Part shown: in pieces, positions 12,426 to 26,390 of the stretch
Numbering within the stretch: the first letter of the stretch is position 1
How the letters are laid out: each line of letters starts with the position of its first letter
Notes under the pieces: generated by a model
Databases searched by the model: none
Told to the model about the DNA's origin: nothing
The model's input: the letters and a program-made list of their open reading frames with translations, nothing else
DNA from: Lethocerus indicus
Lineage: Eukaryota > Arthropoda > Insecta > Hemiptera > Belostomatidae
NCBI GenBank assembly: GCA_019843655.1
Contig: JACDQD010000006.1
Coordinates: 8,362,034 to 8,426,033, forward strand
Reading direction: 5' to 3'
DNA length: 64,000 nucleotides
Program-made: the position numbers and the translations under genes

Positions 12426-14221
12426 TTTCAGCAACCTTAATAAAGAGTTTAACCGTATTTTATACATAACTATTTCCCGGTGCAAGTAAATAGGTGAACC
12501 GTAACACATATTCCCTGCGAGCATTTACGTCTTTTTGCAGGCTGGTCGAGTCTAATATATAGACTTGAAGCCTCTACACTGAAAGATTACTGCAACAAAT
12601 GAACATTTACCGCAGCCTTCGTATACAATAATCAACCTAAACCTCTCTGGTTGCAACGACGGATGGCTTCAACGACATTTTCGTTAATTTCCAGTACACC
12701 GTTTTTGACTCGGAATTAATTTTAACGATTCCCCCGCGTTCTCCTTACCGATTCCAGGTGACACGTTGGCAGGATGAAAAACGCATCGGTCTGGAGGCGG
12801 CCTTCTTGTCTGAACGTGGGGCGACTTATACCTTATTATTGTCCTTTTCCTTCTTCTCCTGGAAACATTTATCTTGCACGGCTGACAGACGCCCACTCAC
12901 CCACCCTGCAGGCCCAGTTTCATTACGTCAAAGCCCCCTAATCCACTTTTACAGGTCGATTATTGTTTGAACCAGCCGTTTGGTTTCCAGTCAGAGCTTC
13001 TTGTCACCATTACCACTTAAACTGGTCCAGTAACAAGAGAAAATACGATTAATATCTTTCTCTTTTTATTATTGAGAGCCACTGGGCTGTAGCTCCAGTT
13101 TACTGAGGTTGGGTACTATTCCTTTATACCATGATATCGCTCTATGTTTATAGTATTTATTTCAGTATATATTATTGCTTATTTATTAATTTACTAACTG
13201 ATTGGAAACTATACAACGTGTTTAGTGCCGTGTACAAAATCACAGCTTAATCTGATACTTGAGCATCCCGGAATATTCCGTAGACCGATTCGGCGGGTTG
13301 ACACTCAAGGAAATGAGAACGAAATATTCCGCTTCGGAGCCGTTAATCAAAACTGGCAAACAAAAGGGAGTCGTGCTGAATCCATTAAATAATGAAAGGA
13401 TAAAGCGACGACGTCGACAAAGGGAAAACAATGTGGACATAACGAGACTGGGCGGTGTAAACAGGGGATATCCTCTTACAGACTCGTGTTTGGGCAAAGG
13501 CTCAGATAGGCGGAGACCGTAAGCAGTGTCGGGGCCGCTGCGGTACTCGGACTCCTCGTGTTGACTGTACCTGATCCCAGATTGGGGCTCGTGTCATATT
13601 TTATACTTTATAGTGTTATAATACGGCTCCCGCGGCAATACAGCTCAACGCATCCTTATCTATGTGTGTATTGTTCACTATCTACTGTGAACAAACAAAT
13701 ACTAACCGACAAATATTAATGAGCTTGGTAGATGACAGCGGTCTTGCATCGCTCAATCAAAACCAGAGGAGGCAATTAACTGTACTCTGTTAATTTTGTA
13801 ACATTAGATTTAATTTCGAGCCAGTAATTTATTAAATTTTTTTACAGTAAATCTGGCACAGTATATGTCTCTCAAAGCATAGGTAATGACACAAATTGAA
13901 TGTATATCAGGCACACATTTTAATTCCGATAGAGTGAATTACTCGAATGATTATTTTAAAATAATAAAACAGATCTATTGTACTACTATATGTTCAACGA
14001 AGTGAAAATGTCTGATTAGACGGCCTGGATTAGGTGAACCCTGATACGCAAAATATTAGGCAAAATCGGAATAGCCGAAATTATAGCCGCAATGTTCTTA
14101 AATGCGGAAGAAGTGTGGAGATCGGCGGAAAAGAAAGTGCAATCGATACTTTTTGTCTATAAACACAAAAGTATGAGTGAGGCGATATAAGGGGTGGTGG
14201 TCTTGGTATCGGGATAAAGAA

Positions 14222-14254
14222 GTGGCGGGGCGGGGGCGGGGGCGGCTTTTTGGG
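14222..14254 (+). other. G-quadruplex-prone tract
   Basis: G4-C-G5-C-G5-C-GG is followed by CTTTTT and GGG. Three long G-runs with one-base loops plus a fourth run about 9 nt away make a plausible quadruplex on the plus strand. It lies about 15 bp after a GGTGGTGG-rich stretch. Confidence 0.5.
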
Positions 14255-15873
14255 CCACATGGTGCGCCCGACATGTCCTGAATTTTAGCGACACCTTACC
14301 AAATCAATATCCCTTCCTCAGCCCTATGTCCCAACACCCCCCTATTCTACGTATTCTGTAAGCATGCCCCATTCAATATAACCGGAAGTGTGTCCTTTCA
14401 CCCCAAACCCTTTCTGACCCGGGTTGACATATTCGACCGGTGGATCTCCACGTTTTGGGAAAAATTATCTCCAGACAAATAGGATGAAAGTAGAATGCCG
14501 ACTCTATAAGGAAGACAATAGTGTTTTTCAATTGATCACTGGTTGAATTAAGCTATAATTGTGGTAATTGAACTTATAAATAGATCGTATAAGTAAATGA
14601 TGTCTTATCCTGCCTAAGTCGGATTGTTAGGTCAAGAATTGTTAATTATTATCTAATAATATAGTTCCTTATCTTTTAAAAAATTATATAAAACCCCTTG
14701 AAGGAGATACATTGAATTATTTAGTTCCTAATAGAAAAATAAAAACTAAATTTCTATCCTCATTTTCATGGAACAGAAGACATTTTTTCTCAGCCTCCCG
14801 GTTTGATGTGATATTAGAAAGAATACCGTGTCATTTTAAAAATATTCCAAGTTATCGGAATCTAAGGTATCTTAATAGTAAAGCCTAATGTCGGATCTTT
14901 ATTGAACTAAACTATATATGCCGTATGTGCGTGGCCACTACGTGACCGGTGTATATCAGGAGCGGGCTAAATTCCTGTCACGAACTGCAGGGTTGTTTTC
15001 GGAAAATTCTACCCTTAGCAGTTCAACGCCGGGGTCGGTAAAGAGCCCAACTCGTTTTATCGTAAACTTGGGTAAAAATTTTTTTCATCATACAGGGGCG
15101 CTACACCACCCCTTGCGGAGGGTTGGGTCTTCCACAAGACCTCTACGTTAGTCACTGTTCATGCTAAGGCAGTAATTAATAATGCACACATCAGGGCTTT
15201 CAGTTATTACCCTATCGAACCCGTTGAAAATACTCAAATGAATACTGAAAATATTATTAACATTATATTTTTAAGGATATTATGAGACGTGAACTGGTGT
15301 TATTATTTAGTTCACTAAGGAAAGGTTAAACGCGAGCGAATAAAATGAGGAAAATATATTCCCCCGGTGTTGTAACGACCTGCGGACAATTCGTGCTCGC
15401 AAAAATTACGGCGTAGACATTCACGTGACCTGACATCGTGAGTTTCCCAATCCCTTGGCCAGGCCGCGTTAAAAATGGGACTCGGATCAATGAAGCCCAT
15501 CGTAAACAGTCTAAACAACGCCCGAATATTACGAACAAATTTGGTGCAAAATTATTAAATTATACACCCGGTGTGTGCAGTTATAAATTGCGTTATCTTT
15601 TGCGATTAGTAAATTGGTGTTGGCCCGACTGCCAAAGCTAGGCCGGCCTTGGCATTCAGTCGCAGTCAGTTTCGACAGGGCGCGATTAAACTCTGTTTGC
15701 CTTACAATTTCCGATACGTCTTTATTTGATCGAGATGCCATCGTTCGGCCCTTCTCTAATTCCGGAAACGAGAATACCGTATCAGCCTATGTAAGTAACA
15801 GGAATGTTGTTGCAGTGAACCGTTTTACGTAGAAAATATTACTTCTATAAATAAAGTCCGTGTACCGTTCCTG

Positions 15874-15948
15874 ACGTACATGTACACAAAGCACAATTCC
15901 ACACAGAATCATGTGCTGAGACGTTCTTAAATTAAAATACATGTACGT
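15874..15948. repeat. Nested inverted repeat, 11-bp outer arms
   Basis: ACGTACATGTA (15,874-15,884) is exactly inverted at 15,938-15,948. Inside, AGCACA (15,890-15,895) pairs with TGTGCT (15,912-15,917). The overall length of 75 nt is in the microRNA-precursor range. The 3' interior (about 20 nt) is unpaired and AT-rich, so the stem is not continuous as a Dicer substrate would need. Confidence 0.55.
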
Positions 15949-16374
15949 TACAAATACGTGTGTCATGAGATACAAGATATCCTTTAATAATTTGTATACA
16001 TGTTAGCCGCTTAGTCATGTAAAATTGAAACAAAATTACCGTGCAAGAATTTCTAGTGGAAACGTAAATGTTATGAAATCGTATTGATGCACTTTAATAT
16101 TAGGTTATTCACTTTGTGCTTTACAAACTTTCAGAAAAAATATATAAATTACAATTTCTAATATGATTCAGTGAAACGTATCCATAGATTTTAGCATGTT
16201 GAATTCTGTTGGAGAATACATAATGCGCCGTAGTGCCTTAATTCCATGCCCTTATATTTCTCATTTCCATGTATAAGCAATAATGTATTATAACTTTTTC
16301 AACATTAATAATTTAATTTCAGATCACAAACGTATTCTTCCTTATCCATATTAGAGTAAATAAATATTATAAAG

Positions 16375-16376
<2 letters not shown>

Positions 16377-16413
<37 letters not shown>
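16377..16413. repeat. (AT)n microsatellite
   Basis: About 18 uninterrupted AT dinucleotides bounded by GCG and CGATATG. It is likely length-polymorphic. Confidence 0.95.
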
Positions 16414-16414
<1 letters not shown>

Positions 16415-17983
16415 GATATGAAAAATGTATGCGACCTGCAAGTGTCTCGCCGGTACTATTTTAGGATACATTTGGGTCTCCAGTTTCAACAATCTGTTGA
16501 CTGATGTGTTAGTGTTAATCTAAAGAGGTATACGGGCGAGGGGGGGGGGGAGCCTCGTTTCCATCCGAGATTTAATTTTAAGCAGATAAATAGATTAGGC
16601 GCTACATACCGCGCGCCCGGCTATGTGTGCGCGGAGGGGGTGGCGAGGCGACGTCAAAACTTGGAAGGGAAACTTCCCACCTGCGACAATTAGCAAACCG
16701 GGTATCTCGCCCAAATTAAGTTATCTGTCGCGCTACAACATTACCATTTCGCGATCTTCGTATTTGCCTTTTTAATTTACTCAAGAAATGAATCGATATT
16801 ATACCGATTATAATCTGTGAATAGATACTTTCGAGATCCCAGAATCTATCGTGTGAACCTTCGGTTCTTATAGTTGTGTGGATGAATATTGATTTCTGGC
16901 TACTTTATTAACAATTAATAATTATTTCAAAATGACGTATAAATTATTTTTTCTGTATTCTGAAATTGTTCAATTGAAATTTGTGTAACAATTCAAAAAA
17001 TCCGCCGACACCTCAGTGTCTTCGACCGGGCTTCTAAAATTAAAATGACTCCTGGCGTTGTTAATAATTTATCTTAAATTGAAAATAATTAAGCGATAAC
17101 GCGGTATTGCACGTAACAGAAATCTAACCGGTGTCCTGGGGTTGGTAAGCGGGAGAGTAACGAGGCTGCAGAGGCGGAGTGAATTTTTCAGTTGGGCGGA
17201 AGGGGCTAACGCCCGCCGGAGAATCTCCCCGAACGAGAACGTTACCATTATCTATTAAGGTCGGAGTAATAAATAAATATATTATGGGGTACGGGTAATG
17301 CCGCCGCTTTAAGGGCTCGTAAACCTTGGCGGCGAGCCGAAACAAAGAAGTTTCCCGAAATTGTAAAAACCCGTCTTATCCCTGAATTTCCAGGTGTTGG
17401 GGGTTTCCTAAACATTTTAAATGTGGAATGTCCCAGTGAAATAATTCGCATTAATTTTAATTGTATTTTTCTTTCATTAAAGTTTAACGACTATAAAATA
17501 ATAGCAATGTTAGCACTTCTGTAGTAAAAGAATTAATGCAAATTATGACCACAGCAGTTTATAAACCTTACAGCTATTAAGATTAGTTATTTTCCTTAGT
17601 CCCTCATAAGAGCCAGGATCTGTGCGAGAGGACTTATTCTCTGCTCTAATAGATATTTTTTTGTTTATTTTGTAACATACAAATATTTAATATTCCGTCA
17701 AATTAAATAATAATGTTGGATTCAATATCAGAGTTTATATTTCTTAGAGGAACAATATTCCATCGATCAATCCTTTTAAAACTAATTAAATCTGTAAACC
17801 ATCCGATGAGCGCTGATTAATTATTGAGCAAACGGTAATTAGTACCTCCCGAGTAGGTTCAGTCGACGCCAACCGGTCGAGACTTGTATGTGCGTTTATG
17901 CAGCTAAACACCTCCAGCCGGCGATATTAACCCGCCTAATGGACATCCATATGCAACAGGCAATCTCCCAGAACTTGTTTCAT

Positions 17984-18003
17984 GCCGACACACCGGTGTC
18001 GGC
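17984..18003. repeat. Exact GC-rich hairpin, 8-bp stem
   Basis: GCCGACAC and GTGTCGGC flank a 4-nt loop (ACCG). Its high GC makes it the most stable short hairpin seen in the window for its length. It lies in a CpG-rich patch that also ends in a G9 run near 18,094-18,102. Confidence 0.6.
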
Positions 18004-19380
18004 TATAGGAACGCTATTGAGAGCTGTTCATACAGTATTTATCGGTCCCATTGATGAATACCGCAGAGAACATTTGCTAGGGACTTTGCGGGGCGGGGGG
18101 GGGTCATCCCTGCCGATCGTCGCCGGACACGCGAAACTGCCATTCCCCGTTTCGTAGACTGACAAATAAGAGAATTCGAGATACCTACGTGTTTGAATAA
18201 TCCCGCTCCCTATCCGATTTCAGGACGTTTTGACATTGACCGCCAATTTAACATGTCTGAAGTCATTCCTCGTTCCTTGATTATATCTAGATCTAAAATT
18301 AAAACCTTAAAAATTAAAAAATCTTAAAAAGGGGATTCAAACCTCAGTTATTTAGTGTAGCAATTGTATCCGTGGAGATATAAGCGTTGATATCGTAGCA
18401 GTTAGTAAATAAAAAATAATGTTACCTGTTTTACACTGGAATCATGGATTACGTTTTAAAGTGTAGATTAATTGCTATTATAATAACCACTACATAAACC
18501 TAAATTTTCTACAATGCGGTGTTACAAAACCATGTCAGTAGCGTTATATTTATAATAGTCGATGAAGCAGCATGTCATACTGTCACTGAATTGTTTATGA
18601 GGATCATTATGTCTTTATACATGTCGATTGCAGATCAGGCACCTATGTATCGATGATATCCCGAAACCTTGACGAATACTTAATAATTGATAAATCAATT
18701 AGCAAATTTCTATGCAATTTTTACCATAACCAATGCGTCAAGAAACCGACTGGAGCTGTAGCGTTATTTGCGGCTGTATGCGGCAAAGATTACCTGGTGA
18801 GGAAATCCCTCCACACTCGAATTCGCCTGATCTTCGTATCACGTGCTTCGCGTCATTTGACTGTAGAGTCAATTGTTGCTGGCCTTGTATAATACCCCTC
18901 TGAAAACCACAAAATGTGGCCAATGCGGTTTATGAGTCCATTCTGTTTGAATTAAATTATCCTCTTAGGCTTTGAGACTAATATTAACCAACCAGATTGT
19001 AAATAACGCATATTTGTCAGAGTGAAATATATGCTCTATATATTTTTCTTCATTTTCTGGGTCCGTTTCGTCCAGAACTGATGACTCTCATTATAATACC
19101 TTTGCTCTTATTATTTACGTTTAAGCGATTTTATTTTAAAAGCATAAAAATATAGTTCCCCTCAGCGGATGTTTATTCCAAATTATTCTAGATTAATAAT
19201 TTTATTTTAACATTTGTCTCATTCAAGCAATGGTCTGTATACGTAAATATGTGACTATTGCACAGATGCAATAGACTGGTCATGTTATACAGATTAAAAT
19301 GATTTGGAAAATATAAACTCACTTTTTGACCTAGCGTTTAATGTTTTACTATTTGTTCAAAACTAGTATGAATTTGAATC

Positions 19381-19720
19381 GCGAAATTGTTTTGAGAGTG
19401 TTAAATGGGCTATGACACCCTGATCGTGATAGGCCCTATGGCCTATGAGTCGTGTTAACGACGTTAGCGATGTCTGGCAGTTTATCTCGAGTTGAACCCC
19501 CGAACAAGTCGACTTCGTAAGTTGGCTCCAAGCCTGTACCCCAAGTCCTTTTTGGGACAGTTCGTGTAACAGGGATTGCCACCTGGCCACCTCCACCGCT
19601 CGTACCATCGTTACGAGGGGGTCGGCGGGGGCCTTAATGCACCCCCATCGACCCGAACTGCCCCTATAACCCTGAATTATCGCCGATTAACCGGTCGGAT
19701 GCCTCTCGCGGGACGTATTT
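19381..19720. other. GC-rich island with hairpin, no gene recognised
   Basis: A roughly 340-bp GC-rich, CpG-bearing block stands out from AT-rich flanks. ATAGGCC (19,429-19,435) pairs exactly with GGCCTAT (19,440-19,446) over a 4-nt loop. An 81-codon minus-strand frame is open through the block but has no recognisable motif. It could be an old transposable-element fragment or a regulatory island; the sequence does not decide. Confidence 0.4.
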
Positions 19721-22636
19721 CTCTATTCGATGCGGCTTTAAACGCTGATAACTAGACTATTAGAATATTAAAGGAGACCGTAGTAAAATTGACTGGCACC
19801 ATAAAGTCGGATATTTATAAATCGCGGGAAGCAATACACTTTTATGGCCTTATAATTAGAAAAGGATACTAATATGAAAAATGTAGTCTTCAGATCGTAT
19901 TATACGTTTTTAAATATAAAACTGTTCCTCTGTATTTGTTAAACGATTGATTATTTCAAGGGGGATTCGAAACTAGAAATTTTAGCCAGTGGAATTGGTT
20001 GTTATGCCGGAAGTTGACAATGTACATGACGACGGGCCAGATACAGGGCGGTCACTGTGTGACAGATGGTGTCTGTAAACAGTGGGCTATCGGTGACGAC
20101 AGCTCTCAACTGTCCGCAGTTTCGGCCATATTCAACGCCCGGAAGAACATGACACCGCTATCTGATGACGGCGTCCCTACTTTAACCGGCCCGTTGGGAC
20201 AACAGCCCAGCGATATCGCCTCCATTACTCTCTCTAACAATAGAAACGCTCACGATTTATCGCGACAAGCTGAAACATAAACATTTCCTTCAACTTTAAT
20301 AATCATAAAAACGCTTTCTGAATATATACGCGCACAATCTTAAGACTGGCACAAAGTGTGACCTGGTACCATGTTGTCTTTCAACAAACAATGCGTACTA
20401 TTGGTGGGACGAGTGTTTTCGGTGTGGTTAAGGTTAATTTCATAGGTCTAATAATGCTAAATGGAATGCCGTTCAATAAAATCTCGAAGTTGATCAAACT
20501 AGGAAGGTTTCGAATGCGATAACACGGTCCACGATTATTCCGAACAAAGCTATCTCGTCTATTTTAATTTTTTATAAAGTGACTTCTATTTTCGGTGTGT
20601 TGTAAAATATATTGTATTTTGACTAGTGCCCTGACTCGATATTAATTCAAATCGATTGAATTTTATTATAATCCCGATTTTTCTGTCCGTTGCAGGTGTA
20701 AAGCGAATCGATTGCGTTCGTGTGAAAGGAGCAGGTATATTTTGCAGTAGGTAGCTGCCCCCGGTCAACATTTTTTTGCATTTGCAGATGGTTACTGTTT
20801 AGGAAACGAACGGGTAGTCGCACTCGACATACTCGTCCAATCCTTAGGCTAATGACCTGCCACATCTCTTGGCGAGCATGCCCATAGGGGCTTTCTGTGC
20901 CTGTTGTTTCACATCCCTTACCCGTGGTCCCGCTGACATTTTCATTTTCCACTATTTAGGCGGTCGTTTCTTACATTTCAATTAATTCAATTCTTTTCGC
21001 CTTTTAATCCTGAGAGTATAGGAGATAGTGAGCTACAATATTTCAAGTAGTTGAAATTTATAATTGAGAATAGTTCGGTTTGCCACTCTATATAGAAGGC
21101 GAATATTCCTTCAATTACTTCTTATCTCTAAACTACACTCATTATCTCGTCATTAATCATTTATAACATAAACATTTTCATAAGATTTTACCCCTCCCCT
21201 TTTTTACAAATTTATTTTTTTCGGGTTATTTTACCCGACCGGTAGGCATCTCAGCAGACATAGTATCAGGGAAATCCTTCAAAAAAACAATTTTTGAACA
21301 GAAAATGAAAGAGAATTCCCTTTTTACTGCGACGCAAACATTAAACTCTAAGGTCAATTAGAATGGGCAATGTACTCTAACTGGAACCGTGTTTTTCGTC
21401 CGGAATAAATTCTTGAGGCCGTAATGCTTTCTTTCCCCTCCCCATTGTTTCACGAATTGATTCATAATTCTTTGGAATTGTCTTCCTTCTGAAAAATCCT
21501 TTTAATTGTAAGATTTCCTCGGGAAATTCAGAACACTTTCCTCACGGTCTTTCTTCCATATCGAATTACAACGTTCAGTCTTAATTTCTTAAAATAACGT
21601 TCATAGAATGTAATGTGAATTATATATTTTTAAGGTATTATTTTCAAATTCACTTTTTGTTTCTACTATTATTTTCCGAGTGAACTGATCATTCAGAACA
21701 CCTATCTCTTTTTCTAACACATAAATACATATTTTTAATTCGCTCGATTTAATAATTATACTTTATTAAAAATCATTTATTTATTGTAATAAAAACTGTG
21801 GAACTGGCATGTTACGTTTTCATGTTTTCTATAAATTAATCCCGACTGGTTGCGCATAATTAATTATGGAGGAGAACGTGACTCGTTAAAACTTCATTTT
21901 GGGCTGTAACAATTTGCAAACATCCGTAGGCGTAATTGGGACATTTGCACGGCTCCAAATTACCGCCGTCACATTTACCAGGGCGTAATTACAACAACAA
22001 CAAAAAATAAACCGGAAAAAATAAGTGGCGATCGCTTTGAAGTCCTAATTTCAGTATGGATTGTTAAAAGTTCCCCAGCTCCCCACCGTGCGGTCAATAG
22101 GAAGCCCATTAGGTTGTTGGGCGGCAGCGAAATATTGAATGGGGGTGAGCGTGGAAGGGAAGGGAGGTGTTCGATAACCACCATTGTGACGGTTTAATGC
22201 GCTTTATACCGGTCTGAAGAAATATATACAGCACCTCTGTTCCTCACACCTCCTGGCGCTAAAATCCATTACACGCTGTGAATATCAAATAACTGAAATA
22301 GGCTGGTTTGTTGATGAGGTACACAGGGGACAGTGGATATCAGTGGTTAACAGAATCCGATATTCATAATAGTACGGCTCAATAGTACAATATTATTTTA
22401 CTAGTTGTTTATTTCTTTAACTTCTATTAACTATCTGTTGTTGTACGAAATGTAACTAATATATTAATAATATTTACCCCATAGAGCTTTAGAGCTGCAA
22501 ATGGCGTTTTTTGAACCATGGCATGCTCGATTATTGTTTAATTGAACTAAATATTATTTTTCGTCATAATTTCTTCGACACTTACGGAAGTAGAATAACG
22601 TAATTATTTAATTCGATTGAATCCTGCGGGAGATCT

Positions 22637-22666
22637 GAAGCCTACACAGGTGAATTGTGTGGCTTC
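22637..22666. repeat. Hairpin, 11 bp with one bulge
   Basis: GAAGCCTACACA pairs with TGTGTGGCTTC with a single bulged T and a 7-nt loop. It is compact, with 11 base pairs in 30 nt. No gene is next to it. Confidence 0.5.
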
Positions 22667-25600
22667 ATTCCCTATGTGGTTTTTGCTACGTGGACGATGT
22701 GGAGAACAAAAAAATTGTCGATCAGTAGATCTTATCGAAATTTACTGTCAATTAATCGTTATTCAAGGTATAATAAAATAAATTTAGGCAGTTTAAACGA
22801 AAACTCTTCGTCCGTTAAATAGACTAATATAGTTTTTAGAATGATGGGAAAAAAATAACAAAAATTCATTAGGATCTATTAAGTTGTTTCTATCCAGAAC
22901 CTGTTTGTATCTATAAATTGTTTAAAAATTGAGAAAAAACGGTGTTAAACCTTCATAAAGTCCATAATCATTTTTTCTCCTCCCCGACTCCTATTCTTCG
23001 CGGTACATGAACTTTCATCACAAAGTCGGTCTTCTTCTGCAAAGGCTCGTTCCGTGTGATGAAGGCGAGGCGAGTGAAGAAAGATATGGCAACCCGCCGT
23101 GTTATATGGGCCCGGGGGAAACAAAACAGGAGGAAAGATAGAGCGCGATGCGACAATGAGAACTCTGCCTTTCTTACCGCTCGCGCTTTGCTAATTACCA
23201 AAGAGCCTGTGCGGAAAATAAGTTCCCCAAGTTCACTTAGGAAAAAGGCCTTTAGTACGAAACGTAGCCGCTTTGAGCAAGATAATAAAGGTCAAAGGTA
23301 GAAATAAAGTTATTGTACAAGTAGGAATAAATAATATTTTCTAGGACGCCTTCTGAAAATATAAAATTATAATTATTAGATTATGGTGAGTTTCGAGCCA
23401 GGATCATTGAAGTCATATATTATACATACATTGAAGCCAGCGAATTATAAGATACAAAAAAAATTCAAAACCTACATGCATTTTTACCTATAGCCACTAA
23501 TTTTGAATCCCTGATACGACCTTGTACGAGATAATACGTGATTTCATTTGTAAAATATATACGAGAGCTAAATAAAGAATTCTGTTTATCGATACACTAG
23601 CATACATTCATAGTATAAATAATAATAACGCAGGTATACATATAACGGTACGGCTGACAGGACTGAAAGTTGATAGTCAAAAGAAAGTAAGTAAAATTGA
23701 ATTAAAAAATTCTTTTCATAATTAAAGAAATGAAGTGAAATTTCAGTGTAATGGAATAAATTAGACGGACGGGAAGTGAATTAAAATGGTAATTACATGC
23801 AGCCTCAAAAGCAGAATGTGCCTGGATTGGATTATGCGCATATATTTTGCCAGATTTCTTCTTGTAGGAAATTTCTTTTTTAACTGGATTAATGGAAGCG
23901 GTGACATTTGTTCAGCCTTTGGAAAATAAATGAATTGCCAATTTTTAGAAAAAATAAACTTTTTAAAGGTAACCGAAGCCATTTATTCCGGTTCGCTCTA
24001 GAAATTTTTCGATGTTTGAATTATGCAACGGGGCGACTTCACATTTCATGTTATATTAAAATACCTGTAGGATACAGACCCCCTTATATTTTTAATTTCG
24101 CCTCCCTAGCCTAATTGAACCGAAACTGGAACACAAGTAAATCAAGGAATTATGAACAAAAAATGTTCTTCGCGTTAATTCGTTTAGGGCGGAAAACTTT
24201 TTCTGTAAATTATTTCACGGGCATATAAAGAAAGTAAATGATCGGCCGCTATTTAGGACGGATTTAATGAGAATTTATAGCACCCACGTCGGAAATAACG
24301 TGTGATGAAAATTTATGAGCTGAATTCATTCCGGTCCTCGCCGCCAGAATATTTCTTACGTGCATTTGACGTTTTCCCTCACGCTAATGAAGGAAAGCGA
24401 AATTTCACTATTATAAAAAAACCTTTTTGTATTAGCCGGTATCATTTCACCGTCCGGTTTAATTTATAGTAATTACTTAGTTTATACTTCGTGATATCAA
24501 TTAGTCTCTCACACGAAAACAAGTTGTAGTGCGTTTAAAAGACCGCTGCCATGTTGACACCTCGAATTAAAGTTTTCATTGTAAGTTTCCTCCGCGTTTA
24601 TGTTCCAGCGATCTGTTTGAATTGTTGAATCACGTCTGCGATTTTGAATTGAGCTTACAAGCAGTAGTGGTAGCTGTCTGGCGGAGACTTTGAGATTGAA
24701 GTAGTTTCGGTGCCCACTGGAGTGCCACTGGAAAGTGGGTTGGGAAGAGGGGGTAAGGGCCCAGAAGGCCGCATTTGAATAAAGACTTGAATATTCAAAA
24801 AGTGCGACCCAGGTCTGGTGAATAGTGATGAAGACTCACCTCGCACGCCATCACTAGCGGATACCCGGCAATTATCCTTCCTGACAATCGCTCCGGTTAC
24901 CACTTGGTCCGACAGACATTACAAATCATAAATTCTTGCTAATGTATCAATAAAATATGTTAAAACGAACATATCCCCGTCAGAGGTATTCCAGTCAAAC
25001 GTAGGTACCATTTTACAGCGCCTATATCCCTACGGAACGACATGCTCTTTGGAGGATATACTATTTTTAAACATTGAATGCATTACAATAGGCATCATCA
25101 CGTTATTAAATTCCTTTTCAGTTTCATTCATTTCATTATTACATTACAGGTTGGTAAATAGGTAGGTGGCCTTCTAGCACTTGGAATTCCTTTTAATGAA
25201 CTCTAGTAAATATGTTGTTAATATTAAAATGCGACATTTTCATGTCCGATATTTGATTATTTTCTCTGATTCGCCTGTTCCCCTATCTACTTGCTAGGCC
25301 CGCTGGTAGAGACAAGAGAAAAACCCCTACCCGTTGGCGTAGGCGTCTTACCTTACTTCACCACCCTCCTGAATAAGTTGTTGACTTCGTGACTTAGTTC
25401 AGACGCTCGGTACGTTTGATCGGTGTGCGGGTCTTATGGAGGCCCATTCGGAGGGTCACGATCGTGAAATCATCGCCAATTCTTTTCACGGCCTTACTTT
25501 CGGGTCGGTAGGCGGTACGCTACCCGGCTCTGGACTCTGGGGACAACGGGGAGATTTTTATAAACGAATTCGGTGTCGGCGATTGGGACTAGAGGGGAAC

Positions 25601-26366
25601 CCGGGAACGGCTGATGAATCGAAAGGACGATAGGCTGGCCCCCGGTCCCCTCCAGGAAAGGTCACACATCAATTGTCCCCTGGGCCAAAAAAGCCCTTCT
25701 TTTCGGATACGTGGAATTCCCATACACGACTCGAAAGAATCGACTTGAATCGGAAATTGGCGAATTGAACAAATCAATTCAGAATGAAATGCTAATGAAC
25801 CAGTCTCCAGGCACATCCCAACTAGAAGAGAGAATCTAATAAAAAAAATCCTTAACGCTTCCTGGTATGTTTCTAATTGCACCATTGACCACAACCTCAA
25901 CATACCAACAGTTGACGAAGTTGTGAAATCCCGGTCCCTAAAGTTTCATTCCCGTTGAATCCCTCTCCTCTGTTACCCATCCGTTATCCCCCTACGGCGG
26001 TTTAATCGCCACTGGCCTAAGGATTTCCTCGTTCCCAGTAAAAGTCACTGGGTGGGTTCTTTATTAGGAGAAGCAAGTGTACAATAAATAAAAATAAAAA
26101 AGTTCTTTTCGGAAAAAGAGGTTTGCAACTTATTTGGCTTTCGAGTCCTGGTGCGAAGTGAAAATACTGGGAGATGATTACCGGAGAGTAGAATTTAATT
26201 TCGCAGTCATCATTTCCCAGGACGCTTAAAATAGAAGTCGGGAATCATAAAACATAAAATGCACTCCCGAAACGAAACCTTAATATTGTATTTAAAAAGA
26301 AGAAAGTTCTACACATAGCAACCAGAATCGCCGACGGCTCTTCAACTCCATGGATATTTCCCCTTG

Positions 26367-26390
26367 TTCATTAGTTAATGAACTAATGAA
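26367..26390. repeat. Exact hairpin, 10-bp stem
   Basis: TTCATTAGTT and AACTAATGAA flank the loop AATG. The arms contain ATTAG/CTAAT words, which are homeodomain-like cores. It could equally be a chance inverted repeat. Confidence 0.5.

Larger units (their letters stand above)
9729..14221. other. No recognisable gene; pyrimidine-rich and AT simple repeats
   Basis: Contents seen are a CT/TATC-rich pyrimidine tract at about 10,040-10,094, overlapping inverted repeats at 10,661-10,695, a G-rich patch at 10,970-11,000 and a degenerate AT minisatellite at 12,350-12,425. A GC-richer stretch at 13,259-13,522 has an 87-codon frame with an arginine/lysine cluster (IKRRRRQRE), but it is open on the opposite strand too. 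No splice-bounded exon stood out. Confidence 0.5.
14255..19380. other. No recognisable gene; AT repeats and inverted repeats
   Basis: Contains a nested inverted repeat (15,874-15,948), a pure (AT)n microsatellite (16,377-16,413), an 11-base G run (16,540-16,550), a CpG-rich stretch around 16,600-16,680 and an exact GC-rich hairpin (17,984-18,003). An 89-codon frame at 17,888-18,157 spans the hairpin but matches nothing I know. A good donor (GTAAGT at 15,790) has no convincing paired acceptor. Confidence 0.5.

Noticed and set aside
13259..13522. 87-codon frame with a basic cluster (IKRRRRQRE) that looks like a nuclear-localisation signal
   Set aside because: The 85-codon minus frame covers nearly the same bases. 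A basic run alone is not evidence of a gene.
15730..15789. Exon ending at GTAAGT (15,790)
   Set aside because: The donor is good, but the nearest acceptors upstream (TTGGCATTCAG, near 15,659) are only moderate, and the frame continues open past the donor, so it gives no exon boundary.
24841..24903. Minus-strand exon ending at a GCGAG/GTGAGTC donor
   Set aside because: The only upstream acceptor (TTGTCAG) lacks a pyrimidine tract and the segment has no recognisable coding signal.
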